From: Chryseobacterium sp. FP211-J200
GTDB taxonomy: Bacteria > Bacteroidota > Bacteroidia > Flavobacteriales > Weeksellaceae
Reading direction: 5' to 3'
Assembly (NCBI RefSeq): GCF_001643375.1
Contig: NZ_LSHB01000017.1
Span: 1 to 35,197 of the forward strand
Length of the DNA stretch: 35,197 bases
The notes beneath the pieces are model-generated. The model ran no database searches. It was not told the DNA's origin and saw only the letters and a list, made by a program, of their open reading frames with translations. The position numbers and the translations under genes are program-made. Shown in pieces: positions 26,386-33,809 of this stretch. How positions within the stretch are numbered: the stretch's first letter is position 1; the number at the start of each line of letters is the position of its first letter.

Positions 26386-26516
26386 AATTAATTTTCTTTG
26401 CCCCGACCCTAAAGGGAGGGAAATCAATTTAAAAAGTTTGTCAAAACTACAAGCCTTTACGGTTTGGGAAATTAATTTTGACGAGATTTTAAACCGACAT
26501 TTAAAATAAAATCATT

Positions 26517-26545
26517 AAAAAAGCCATCTGTATCGGGTGGCTTTT
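26517..26545. terminator. Intrinsic terminator after acs
   Basis: AAAAGCCATC (26519-26528) and GGTGGCTTTT (26536-26545) form a 10-bp stem with one G-T pair and a 7-nt loop. The A and T runs on the two sides make it usable in both directions, closing acs and the convergent gene at 26627. Confidence 0.85.
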
Positions 26546-26578
26546 GTCATTTTGACAGTTATTTTTGGGAAGGTGTTT

Positions 26579-26607
26579 CCGTTACATCGCCGTTACCTTT
26601 CCGTTAC
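26579..26607. repeat. Three CCGTTAC words at 11-bp spacing
   Basis: CCGTTAC begins at 26579, 26590 and 26601, exactly 11 bp apart, between the terminator and the stop codon of the convergent gene. The function is unknown. Confidence 0.7.
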
Positions 26608-26626
26608 CTAAGTCTTATTTTTGAGA

Positions 26627-27190
26627 CTATAAAGTTTGAGACTTTTCTGTCAAATTGTCAGGGTTGTCTGTTGCGGTAATGGTGATCTTATCTCCAGACA
26701 GATCTGCATTATTTGCCGTAGCAGTGTAGATCCATTCTGCACCATTATCCACTGCCTGCCCTTCTTCTACCAAGGTGCCGTCGCCATTCTCTATTTTTAC
26801 AGTAACCATTTTTACAGCGAAATCATCCAGAGCTACAATTTTAATGAGGTCTCCCACTTTTCCGGTATAAGCAGAAACATCTATAGAATCTATGTCGGGT
26901 GCATTGAGGAAGTCTGCTACTGCTACATTGTGAGCGGTAATGCCCCTGGAACGGTCTACTTTAGCTTCATACTCTTCCTTAGTATCCGGGTTGCTCATTA
27001 CACCTTTGGAATAGAGGATCGCTCTCTGGAATTTGCGTTTGTGATCTTTCTGATTCTGGGTGTCTTCTGTTGTTTTGTCCCTTGGTGCTCTGGACACTAT
27101 GGTTTTGCCGTTTCTTTGGCTGAATACGATAAGGTCTCCTACTTTACCGCTAAGGCCGTGTGTGATGATGTTGTTTTTGCTTTCTGCCAT
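26627..27190 (-). CDS. Conserved hypothetical protein with GLSGKVGD N-terminus
   Basis: A 187-aa protein with no signal peptide or membrane helix. The N-terminus (NIITHGLSGKVGDLIVFSQR, residues 7-26, then NGKTIVSRAPR) resembles small Bacteroidota proteins of unknown function. The middle is charged (QKDHKRKFQRAILYSKGV). From about residue 100 the sequence reads as beta-strands of an Ig-like or carbohydrate-binding-like fold (VKIENGDGTLVEEG, EWIYTATA, GDKITITATD). It is convergent with acs, shares the bidirectional terminator, and has no obvious operon partner. I assign no function. Confidence 0.72.
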   Translation of the reverse strand: MAESKNNIITHGLSGKVGDLIVFSQRNGKTIVSRAPRDKTTEDTQNQKDHKRKFQRAILYSKGVMSNPDTKEEYEAKVDRSRGITAHNVAVADFLNAPDIDSIDVSAYTGKVGDLIKIVALDDFAVKMVTVKIENGDGTLVEEGQAVDNGAEWIYTATANNADLSGDKITITATDNPDNLTEKSQTL

Positions 27191-27426
27191 CTTCGTGTTT
27201 TTTTAAAAGTTTAACATAATTTTGAGTTCCTAAATTAAATATTTTATTCATACAAAATGTATTTTTTAGCGGATTATTTTTGTAAAATATATTATGTTAA
27301 ATAGCTTATAAGGTCGTATTTCACAATATTGGTTTATATTATGTTAAGTCAGCAAATTAATTCACTGAATATCAGACTATTTTGTAAATTTAAATCAAAC
27401 TAAAAAACTAATACCATTACCACCAG

Positions 27427-27816
27427 ATGAAGAAAATTCTTTTGCTTCTATCTCTTCTTGTATGCGCACTCAGCTATGCTCAGGATTGGAAACTGATCTT
27501 TGAAGCGGATGATGTCGCTTACTACTACAAACCCAACACTAAAAATACAGCCTGGATCAAAGAGGTTTCGGACAAAACGGAATACGAGCCGGAAGATTCT
27601 CTGGAAACCAATGTGGTCAAAGGCTACAAGGTCACTTTGTGGAAATTTGATTGTTCTGAGGAGAAGATTGCGCCGATACAAATCAATGTCTTTTCGCACG
27701 ACGGCAAACTATTACAGGAGATACAAAATGAGGCGGAAGAAACGGAGATGTTTTTCGTGGTTTCTGATACTGTGGGGGAAAGGTTTTTTGGGGTGTTTTG
27801 TGGGAAGGGGAAGTAA
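27427..27816 (+). CDS. Secreted Adhesin_E-like protein
   Basis: A 129-aa exported protein with a signal peptide (MKKILLLLSLLVCALSYAQ). The mature part resembles the surface-adhesin protein E fold: DWKLIFEADDVAYYYKPNT, a lysine/valine strand GYKVTLWKFDC, a second Cys near the end (GVFCGKGK), and two conserved cysteines that could form a disulfide. No T9SS domain is present, so it is probably periplasmic. Two remnants of its 3' end lie about 1.5 kb downstream. Upstream (27191-27426) is an AT-rich spacer with repeated ATTATGTTAA words. Confidence 0.72.
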   Translation: MKKILLLLSLLVCALSYAQDWKLIFEADDVAYYYKPNTKNTAWIKEVSDKTEYEPEDSLETNVVKGYKVTLWKFDCSEEKIAPIQINVFSHDGKLLQEIQNEAEETEMFFVVSDTVGERFFGVFCGKGK

Positions 27817-28076
27817 TTGTTATTATAGTAAAAATAAATACGTGCTAAATAGCACACAGAACCATATCTTGTATTGTATGCACTAGGATGCAATGGAAAA
27901 AAAAAGTTATCCGCAATCAAATAATAAATGTATCTAAAATACGGTTTCCCGTAATGAAATTATATTTTTATGAAATAAGTTTGCGAAATTAATAAATAAC
28001 GGGCGTAGAACAAACGAACTAATATTTCCTTTTCGTCCTTAACTTCAAAGTGAAGTAAATCAGGAAACTAAAAATT

Positions 28077-28817
28077 ATGAAAAAAATTTTATATTCTGCT
28101 GCAATTTTTGCAGCTAATTTTGCATTTGGACAGATTACACTTGAAAAAATTTATCCTATTGAAAACCTACAAGTTTACACAAACGAAACAGAAACATTTT
28201 ATTACACTACAGGTTCGAATTTATCAACAATTAAAATTTATAATGCAGACCACACATTAAAGAAACAATTTACTCTTCCTTCTCCTGTAAGAGTTAGTTC
28301 TTATTATAATTTCATTTTATCAAAAAATATTTTTAACACAGACAATCTGTTGGAAATTGTAACTTTTTCAGGAAGCTTTCCCAATTACGTAATTCAAATT
28401 TACAATGAAGATGGAGCATTGATTAAAGATTTTGGAAGTGGATATCTGCTTGATGATGAAGATGATTTCCACGTTTATTACGACAATACAAAGAACACAA
28501 ACAAATTAAGACTATATAAATCTTCGACAAGCTCAACAGAAATATATAATCTCGGAACAACTTCTTTAGCAACTAAAGAGATTCAAGGAAAAAATAAACT
28601 TTCAGCTTTTCCGATTCCTACAAACAAAATTCTAAACGTCGTCAATCCTAAAAATGGAGTAAATAAAATTGAAGTTTACGATGTAACTGGAAAAATCGTC
28701 ATTAATAAAAGTTTTGGAATTTCGGAAAATACAATTTTTCTTGATGTAGAAAATTTATCAGAAGGAGTTTATGTTTATAAAGTCGGAGATTTAAGTTCAA
28801 AATTCATAAAAAACTAA
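28077..28817 (+). CDS. T9SS-secreted protein with type A sorting domain
   Basis: A 246-aa protein with a signal peptide (MKKILYSAAIFAANFAFGQ), an uncharacterised middle of beta-strand character (about 20-165), and a C-terminal Por secretion/T9SS type A sorting domain. The sorting domain runs from about residue 175 (FPIPTNKILNVVN) through IEVYDVTGKIV and DVENLSEGVYVYKV to SKFIKN. It should cross the outer membrane by the type IX system and be released or anchored at the surface. The middle part shows no recognised repeat or catalytic motif. Confidence 0.85.
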   Translation: MKKILYSAAIFAANFAFGQITLEKIYPIENLQVYTNETETFYYTTGSNLSTIKIYNADHTLKKQFTLPSPVRVSSYYNFILSKNIFNTDNLLEIVTFSGSFPNYVIQIYNEDGALIKDFGSGYLLDDEDDFHVYYDNTKNTNKLRLYKSSTSSTEIYNLGTTSLATKEIQGKNKLSAFPIPTNKILNVVNPKNGVNKIEVYDVTGKIVINKSFGISENTIFLDVENLSEGVYVYKVGDLSSKFIKN

Positions 28818-28840
28818 AGAGATTACAGATAATAAGGATT

Positions 28841-28882
28841 TCGGCCTCGAGACGCCCGCCATGGCCAAGCCCCGAAACGGTA
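28841..28882. repeat. Right half of an attC-like palindrome (E4), truncated
   Basis: GCCCGCCATGGCCAAGCCCC (28854-28873), GAAAC, then GGTA. It matches the right arm and spacer of E3 (29125-29153) and, more loosely, of E1 and E2. No left arm is found, since the expected position falls in the end of the T9SS gene. It opens a 765-bp gene-free stretch (28818-29582) that holds this element, E3, two hairpins and two gene remnants. Confidence 0.6.
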
Positions 28883-29028
28883 TGCACAATTTTAAATACA
28901 CAGCCATGCTAAAAAAAAACATTTTAGCAAAATAAAAAAAAGAACTTCAACAGATATTTACAATAAATGGATTATCCTGATAGGGATTTAGTTAAAATAT
29001 GATAGTAAATATGGAAAAAATCTTCTAA

Positions 29029-29154
29029 TAACAAAAGTTTGGCATTAGCTGTCGGATAGTTTTTAATTTACATCTTATCTTCGGTATGAATTTGTATTTT
29101 AGTTGAAAGTTTCGGCTTCGATTTGCCCGCCATCGCCAAGCCGCGAAACATTGT
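29029..29154. repeat. Eroded attC-like palindrome (E3)
   Basis: The left edge is TAACA (29029-29033) followed by a degenerate arm with AGTTTGGCATTAGC. The right arm GCCCGCCATCGCCAAGCCGC (29125-29144), spacer GAAAC and ATTG (29150-29153) follow. The 126-bp length and part order equal those of E1 and E2, but the left arm pairs poorly, so it looks like a decayed copy. Confidence 0.55.
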
Positions 29155-29178
29155 GAGATATGTTAAAACCGATAGCGC

Positions 29179-29213
29179 GGATTTGCAATCCGTGCTTTAC
29201 GGATTGCAAATCC
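29179..29213. repeat. Perfect 14-bp hairpin (REP-like)
   Basis: GGATTTGCAATCCG (29179-29192), a 7-nt loop and CGGATTGCAAATCC (29200-29213). It abuts the Adhesin_E remnant that follows, as if an inserted REP-like unit cut the older gene copy. Confidence 0.8.
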
Positions 29214-29225
29214 TCGACATCAGGT

Positions 29226-29336
29226 AAGCTCTTACAAGAGATACAAAATGAGGATGATGAAACGGAAATGTTTTTCGTGATTCCTGATACTGTGGGGGAA
29301 AGGTTTTTTAAAGTGTTTTGTGGTAAGGGGAAGTAA
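29226..29336 (+). pseudogene. 3' remnant of a second Adhesin_E-like gene
   Basis: The stretch is closely similar to the last 36 codons and stop of the gene at 27427-27816, and its frame is still open (LLQEIQNEDDETEMFFVIPD, then TVGERFF...CGKGK). The 5' part is missing and replaced by a hairpin element. It is a truncated paralogue, not a gene. Confidence 0.85.
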
Positions 29337-29361
29337 TAGTCACGGATTATAGATTCGCGAC

Positions 29362-29408
29362 ATTGGGAAGAAAGGTTTTTTGAGTTGTTTTGTGGAAATG
29401 AAAATTAA
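29362..29408 (+). pseudogene. Third, shorter Adhesin_E-like 3' remnant
   Basis: Only the final codons survive (EERFFELFCGNEN and stop), parallel to GERFFKVFCGKGK of the second copy. It follows that copy by 25 bp, in the same orientation. The flanks downstream of both copies (AATAGTC...) are also alike, which suggests tandem duplication followed by decay. Confidence 0.7.
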
Positions 29409-29494
29409 TAGTCGCAGACTGTAATAAATCACATCACGATATATATTTTATTAACAATATTATTACTTTAGTAAAAAAAATAAACACCTATGCA

Positions 29495-29534
29495 GTAGCG
29501 CATACCAAACCGATTTTGGTATTATTAGCGCTAC
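29495..29534. repeat. Hairpin with two-part stem before the first cassette
   Basis: GTAGCGC (29495-29501) and ATACCAAA (29502-29509) pair with TTTGGTAT (29515-29522) and GCGCTAC (29528-29534), leaving a 5-nt bulge on one side. It lies about 20 bp before the GTTAGCAG cassette boundary and may be the end of another palindromic element. Confidence 0.7.
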
Positions 29535-29582
29535 AACGTAGCGGATATAAATAAGTTAGCAGAAATATAAAGAAACAAATCT

Positions 29583-30128
29583 ATGAGAAGTAAAAATCAA
29601 ATAATTATAATATGTCAATCAGTCATTATTGTAATTTTAATTATAATCTTATTGAAGTTAAACAACATTAATAATTTGAGAAAAGATTATTTAGAATTTA
29701 ACTCTAAAAGTATTAGTGAACTATCAAAAGAACAATATGAAAGGGTTAATAATTATTTAGTCTATGAAGCAAAAAAACTGAATAAAAAACCAGATACAAT
29801 TTCTTATAAGAAGGCTAAAAAACAAGAGGCAGAATTCAAAGCAATAAATGAAGAAATAAGTAGACAAGAAAATTTAAAGCAATATAATTGTGATGAATAT
29901 ACTTTAATAAATTCATTTCACGAAATGATGTCCTTTAATAATCCTTATGAAAAATATGACAAAACATCAATTAATGCTAATAACTTCAATGATTGCTCTA
30001 TTCAAATAAGTGTCACAACTAAAGAACCAAAATATGGCTGGAAAACTTTCTGGATTTTTGAAGTTTATTTTGATGCGTCTGACAGCAAATTTCATATGAA
30101 AACAATAAAAAAAGATTTTCTTGGCTAA
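29583..30128 (+). CDS. Hypothetical membrane-anchored protein (cassette 1)
   Basis: A 181-aa protein with one N-terminal transmembrane helix (about 8-25, IIICQSVIIVILIIILL). A lysine/glutamate-rich helical region likely to form a coiled coil follows (about 30-90). The C-terminal part is a compact domain with beta-strand character (CSIQISVTTKEPKYGWKTFW). I recognise no family. It is strongly AT-rich. It is the only gene between the boundary GTTAGCAGAAATAT (29555-29568) and its near-complement at 30130-30143, that is, inside one cassette-like unit. The topology suggests an inner-membrane anchor with the domain outside the cytoplasm. Confidence 0.6.
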   Translation: MRSKNQIIIICQSVIIVILIIILLKLNNINNLRKDYLEFNSKSISELSKEQYERVNNYLVYEAKKLNKKPDTISYKKAKKQEAEFKAINEEISRQENLKQYNCDEYTLINSFHEMMSFNNPYEKYDKTSINANNFNDCSIQISVTTKEPKYGWKTFWIFEVYFDASDSKFHMKTIKKDFLG

Positions 30129-30129
30129 A

Positions 30130-30270
30130 ATACTTCTGCTAACAGCGGTTTTGCAATAGTGCGGGATTTTCGCAAGTTTAAAGATTTTAGATATTTTGAA
30201 GTTTAGTTTATAATAGAAAGATTTGGCATATAAAGCCGCACCATCGCAAAGCCGCAAAACGTTACCAGTA
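30130..30270. other. attC-like recombination site E1
   Basis: An imperfect palindrome of about 125 bp. The left edge ATACTTCTGCTAAC (30130-30143) is complementary at 13 of 14 positions to the start of the preceding cassette (29555-29568). Next come A and the left arm GCGGTTTTGCAATAGTGCGG (30145-30164). The right arm CCGCACCATCGCAAAGCCGC (30236-30255) pairs with it at 17 of 20 positions. AAAAC and GTTACCAGTA (30261-30270) close it. Size and asymmetry recall Vibrio VCR/attC sites, but the core GTTACCA departs from GTTRRRY. Confidence 0.6.
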
Positions 30271-30332
30271 ATGCTATGACGACTGTGCTAACCATAAACG
30301 ACAGACAAAAAATGAACAAAAATGCCAACGCT

Positions 30333-30405
30333 TCAGCAAAATCAAAAGAGCTGCAACCTCACCCACAAGCCGACACAGTTGCAGCACATTTACTTTTGCC
30401 CAACC
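30333..30405. repeat. Palindrome P1 before the GIY-YIG gene
   Basis: GCTGCAAC (30348-30355) and GTTGCAGC (30376-30383), flanked by CAAAAGA and CACATTTACTTTTG. The words CCAACGC, AGCACATTT and TTTTGCC recur in palindrome P2 (33523-33590) at the other end of the same cassette. Confidence 0.55.
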
Positions 30406-30418
30406 GCACAACAACCGT

Positions 30419-30874
30419 ATGACAAATGAATTTAACTTATACTTTGACACTCCCAAGACTTTTGAAATTCAAAACATCAAGCCTCTTGCAGGTTTGGTGG
30501 GACTATATTTTATCTTCACAACCGACTGCAAAATCCAATATCCATTTAAAAAATCAAAATTGCTTTACATCGGAACGAGTGAGAAAAAGACTAACAGTAT
30601 GGGAAGTAGGCTAACTGGACACTTTGAAGGAAAAAGTAAAAACTTAGGACTTGTAAATTATAGAAAAGTAGGACAACTTAAATTCACGATAATAAATTTT
30701 GAAATGCTTAAAAGCTTTTGGGAATATAGAATAGAAGATTTGGAAAGCTATTTTATTCTTGACTTCGTTGAAAAGTATGGTGTTTACCCGATTTGTAACA
30801 ACAAATCAGGATTTGAAATTTTGGAAAAGAAAATTAAAGCAAATTTTGTAATTGACTGGAAATATTTTGAATAA
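30419..30874 (+). CDS. GIY-YIG nuclease domain protein
   Basis: A 151-aa protein that appears to be a stand-alone GIY-YIG endonuclease. The GLY motif is at 28-30 (VGLYFI) and the YIG motif at 50-52 (LLYIG). The catalytic Arg64 lies in GSRLTGH, the metal-binding Glu109 in IEDLES, and the conserved Asn pair N127-N128 closes the domain. All five signature positions are present, so activity is plausible. No DNA-binding domain is attached. A 10-bp gap leads to the next gene, and the three following ORFs form a tight unit with an SMC-like ATPase, which suggests ATPase-controlled DNA cleavage (inference). Confidence 0.75.
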   Translation: MTNEFNLYFDTPKTFEIQNIKPLAGLVGLYFIFTTDCKIQYPFKKSKLLYIGTSEKKTNSMGSRLTGHFEGKSKNLGLVNYRKVGQLKFTIINFEMLKSFWEYRIEDLESYFILDFVEKYGVYPICNNKSGFEILEKKIKANFVIDWKYFE

Positions 30875-30884
30875 ATAAAAACCT

Positions 30885-31088
30885 ATGGACGATAAAATAA
30901 AAAGCGGCAAGGATGTGATTAATGATTTTTTTGCCGAAATCTACAACATTCCAAATGCGGACAAAAAAACCGTTGACGCATTAGTCGAACTTTATAGTCA
31001 AGGAAAACTTTCCGACAAGAATGTTCAAAACACTTTGGACGAAATAGTTCAAAAGGAATTAAAGCAAATCGACAAAGAAGATGAGTAA
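30885..31088 (+). CDS. Small hypothetical protein linking nuclease and ATPase
   Basis: A 67-aa acidic/lysine-rich, probably all-helical protein (DVINDFFAEIYNIPNADKKT, then VDALVELYSQGKLSDKNVQN). I recognise no domain. Its stop overlaps the ATPase start in ATGAGTAA, an 8-bp overlap, so the two products are made in step. It could be an adaptor, inhibitor or antitoxin-like subunit of the complex; position is the only evidence. Confidence 0.7.
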   Translation: MDDKIKSGKDVINDFFAEIYNIPNADKKTVDALVELYSQGKLSDKNVQNTLDEIVQKELKQIDKEDE

Positions 31089-33513
31089 GAACAAGATTAA
31101 ATCCATAAACATCACTGGCATCAGAGGTGTTAGAGAAGGATTAAATCTTTCTCCAAACAAGAAATCGCTACTAATTTATGGCGACAACGGAACAGGCAAA
31201 AGTTCTATAACTGATGCTTTAGAGTGGTTCTATAATGACAGCATCGAACACCTGACAGGCGAAGAAGTTGGAGGCAAAGGAAAAAATGCTTTAAGAAATG
31301 TATTTCTCAATCCAAGTGATGAAGCTAAAATTGAAATTCAATATTCAAACAAGTTACTTGACAATGAAAAGTCAATAAACAATCTACTTAAAACATTTAA
31401 CTCAAATAGTTCTAAAGAGTTTGGAAGCTATTTTAGTCAATCACAATCAGAGAACTTAATTCTTCGATACAGAGATTTGGTTCAGTTTATCATAGCAACC
31501 AAAGGAGACAAACTAAAACATCTACAAAATATAATCGGCTTTAGCCAAGTGCAAGAGTTACGCAGTTTATTAAAGCTAATTGGAGGACGAATTGCCAGAG
31601 GAATAAAAGCAGGCGGTTTTAGCAATAAACGAAGTGCTCAACAAGCAATTCTTTTAGAGAGTTTGGGTCAAAATATCACATCTTCAAAACAGTTTTTTGA
31701 AACAGTATTGAAAGTAGTTGAACCTTTAAAACTTGAAAAGGACATCAAATCTTTTAAGGATGTAAAAACTGCACTTAAATCAATTGAAACAAAAGAGGAC
31801 ACAAAAGTTGTTGAGCAAATTGCATTTCATAACAAAATTGCAGACACACTAACAGATTTAGAAATTGAGATTAATAACATTCATTCCTTATACAAAGACT
31901 ATTACAAATCATATATCACATTAAGGAAAGATGCAGATAAAATAAGTAAACTTCAATTACTTGCATTACTCTCGGAAGGTTTGAAAGTTCTTAAAAAAGA
32001 TATTGTAAAAGACAATTTTTGTCCATTGTGTCAACAAGAAAAAGACAAACTCAAACTTGCACAAGAATTAAATCAAAGAGTTGAAGATTTAAAGGAAATT
32101 AAAGCGGAGCAAGATAAACTCAATGAAGAATGCGAAGAGCTTACTAAGCTGCTTCGCAATAATTACACAATAGTTAGTGGTTTGCTAAAAGAGAAGCATC
32201 TTGCCGAAAAGGAAAACGAAGCTACGAAAAAGAAAATTGAGCAAATCCAAAATTCAATAAAAGTTATTGGCGAAGATTTAAAAAAAGATATTTTTTCAAC
32301 CGAGCCTTTAAAAGAATTTTCGCTTGTCACAATTGATGACAAAGAAATCAAGAGCTTAGTTTCAAACGCTAAAGTAAAATCCAAAGCACTTTCTGATAGT
32401 ATCAAGGAAAACAAAAAATTACATATACACACGAAACTTTCAAGAGCCTTAGATGCTTATTTAGCTCACAGGAAACTTGAAAGAGAAGAAGAAGTATTAA
32501 CTAAACAGCAAGTAACTTTTGAAGCTCTATACACTGACTTTATAAAAAGGCAGGAAGAAGCATTAGAAGGTTTCTTAACAATGTTTTCGGATGAAATAAA
32601 CAGCTATTATGTTGAAATGAACCCGAATGAGAAAGTTGAGGATATTCAACTTGTTCCAATCAAAGACAAAAATGATGAACTCTCAGGTATTACTATTGAA
32701 TATACATTCTACAACGAAAGACAAACTCCGCCAGTTGCTTTATTAAGTGAAAGCCACATAAACTGTTTAGGCTTAGCTTTTTTCTTGGCATCTGTTAAGG
32801 CTTTCAATAAAGAGAATGATTTCTTTGTATTGGATGATGTTATTTCAAGCTTTGACAGCACACATAGAACAAGATTTATTCGACTTCTGATAAATAAGTT
32901 TAGTGATTATCAAATCATTTTATTAACCCACGAGAAAGACTTTTTTGATATTGCATCAAGTGAAGCAAAACGAAATAATTGGTTAATAACATCACTTTCT
33001 TGGACAGCGGAAAAAGGAACAACTTTTGAAACTCCGCTTGTAGATTTGAGAACCAAAATTGAAGACAAGTTTAAATCGAAGAACATTGACGGACTTGGCA
33101 ATGACATTAGACGTTATGCTGAAAGACAATTAAAGCAGATTGCATACAACATAGAAGCAGGACTTGCATTTCGTTTCAACGACAGAAATGAGGAAAGAAT
33201 GATGAATGAACTTTTGTCGTCTGTGCAAAGCAGAGTGAACAAGCAATCACCAGCAGACTTGAAAACCAAAAACAACATTAACAGTATTCTTGCTTCACCA
33301 ATTTTAATCGGAAATAAAACATCACACGACAACACATTTAAAGAAAACATTAACGACCTTGATGTATTTTGGGAAGATGTAAAAAAACTCATCAAGACTT
33401 TTTATTGCTCGGACGACAAGTGTAAATCGTTTGTTGCAATGAAAAACTTTGACAATGTTAAAAGTAAAATTCGTTGTAATTGCGGGACAGTAAACTATGA
33501 CTGGAAAAAATAA
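31081..33513 (+). CDS. SMC-like AAA ATPase with zinc hook
   Basis: An 810-aa ABC/SMC-type ATPase like those in PtuA, RloC and Rad50-related defence proteins. Walker A is GDNGTGKSS at 34-42. A long coiled coil rises and falls around a zinc-hook motif CPLC (C314-C317). The signature-like LLSESHINCLGLAFFLAS precedes Walker B FFVLDDVISSFD (581-592, D585-D586) and the H-loop THEKD (His617). A C-terminal extension of about 180 residues carries NKTSHDN, weakly HEPN-like, and ends in a likely zinc ribbon C776-x4-C781...C799-x-C801. It is the third gene of the GIY-YIG unit. A DNA-end or phage-sensing role is inferred from the family. Confidence 0.88.
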   Translation: MSKNKIKSINITGIRGVREGLNLSPNKKSLLIYGDNGTGKSSITDALEWFYNDSIEHLTGEEVGGKGKNALRNVFLNPSDEAKIEIQYSNKLLDNEKSINNLLKTFNSNSSKEFGSYFSQSQSENLILRYRDLVQFIIATKGDKLKHLQNIIGFSQVQELRSLLKLIGGRIARGIKAGGFSNKRSAQQAILLESLGQNITSSKQFFETVLKVVEPLKLEKDIKSFKDVKTALKSIETKEDTKVVEQIAFHNKIADTLTDLEIEINNIHSLYKDYYKSYITLRKDADKISKLQLLALLSEGLKVLKKDIVKDNFCPLCQQEKDKLKLAQELNQRVEDLKEIKAEQDKLNEECEELTKLLRNNYTIVSGLLKEKHLAEKENEATKKKIEQIQNSIKVIGEDLKKDIFSTEPLKEFSLVTIDDKEIKSLVSNAKVKSKALSDSIKENKKLHIHTKLSRALDAYLAHRKLEREEEVLTKQQVTFEALYTDFIKRQEEALEGFLTMFSDEINSYYVEMNPNEKVEDIQLVPIKDKNDELSGITIEYTFYNERQTPPVALLSESHINCLGLAFFLASVKAFNKENDFFVLDDVISSFDSTHRTRFIRLLINKFSDYQIILLTHEKDFFDIASSEAKRNNWLITSLSWTAEKGTTFETPLVDLRTKIEDKFKSKNIDGLGNDIRRYAERQLKQIAYNIEAGLAFRFNDRNEERMMNELLSSVQSRVNKQSPADLKTKNNINSILASPILIGNKTSHDNTFKENINDLDVFWEDVKKLIKTFYCSDDKCKSFVAMKNFDNVKSKIRCNCGTVNYDWKK

Positions 33514-33522
33514 GCCAACGCA

Positions 33523-33590
33523 TTTGGTAGCACATTTGCATTTTTTGCCATCACAAATGCCCAAGAAAAAAATGCAAAAGAGCTACCAAA
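33523..33590. repeat. Palindrome P2 after the ATPase gene
   Basis: TTTGGTAGC (33523-33531) pairs with GCTACCAAA (33582-33590), and TTTGCATTTTTT (33535-33546) pairs with AAAAAATGCAAA (33567-33578). A 3-nt internal mismatch separates the two stems and the loop is about 20 nt. It begins 9 bp after the stop codon and could fold as a terminator-like hairpin. CCAACGCA flanks it directly on both sides. Confidence 0.85.
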
Positions 33591-33649
33591 CCAACGCACC
33601 AAGACAGCAGTAAAATGGACAGATACAACAACAACGGACGAAGAAGCAC

Positions 33650-33790
33650 TACTGGTAACAGGCGTTTGGCGAAAAAGCGGTTTCAGTGTTTAAATGAAGC
33701 CTTGTGCTTCGTATCAAGTTCAGTGCTGGCAGACAATTTTCTGCTCCGAAATCCGCTTCTTCGCCAAGCGCCAAAACGTTAGCTGTTATT
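33650..33790. other. attC-like recombination site E2
   Basis: The left edge TACTGGTAAC (33650-33659) is the exact complement of the start of the preceding cassette, GTTACCAGTA at 30261-30270. Then come A and the arm GGCGTTTGGCGAAAAAGCGG (33661-33680). The right arm CCGCTTCTTCGCCAAGCGCC (33753-33772) pairs with it at 18 of 20 positions. AAAAC and GTTAGCTGTTATT (33778-33790) follow. Its layout is the same as E1 base for base at the edges, although the arms differ in sequence. Confidence 0.62.
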
Positions 33791-33809
33791 ATTTTAAGAC
33801 CCGACCAAT

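Noticed and set aside
27836..28076. Possible promoter or small gene in the spacer before the T9SS protein
   Set aside because: I found only weak inverted words (TGCTAAATAGCA, ACTTCAAAGTGAAGT) and no TAnnTTTG box at a sensible distance, so I made no call.
28908..28928. GCTAAAA...TTTTAGC hairpin as a terminator for the T9SS gene
   Set aside because: No T-run follows the stem on either strand, so an intrinsic terminator is not supported. It may be only AT-rich symmetry.
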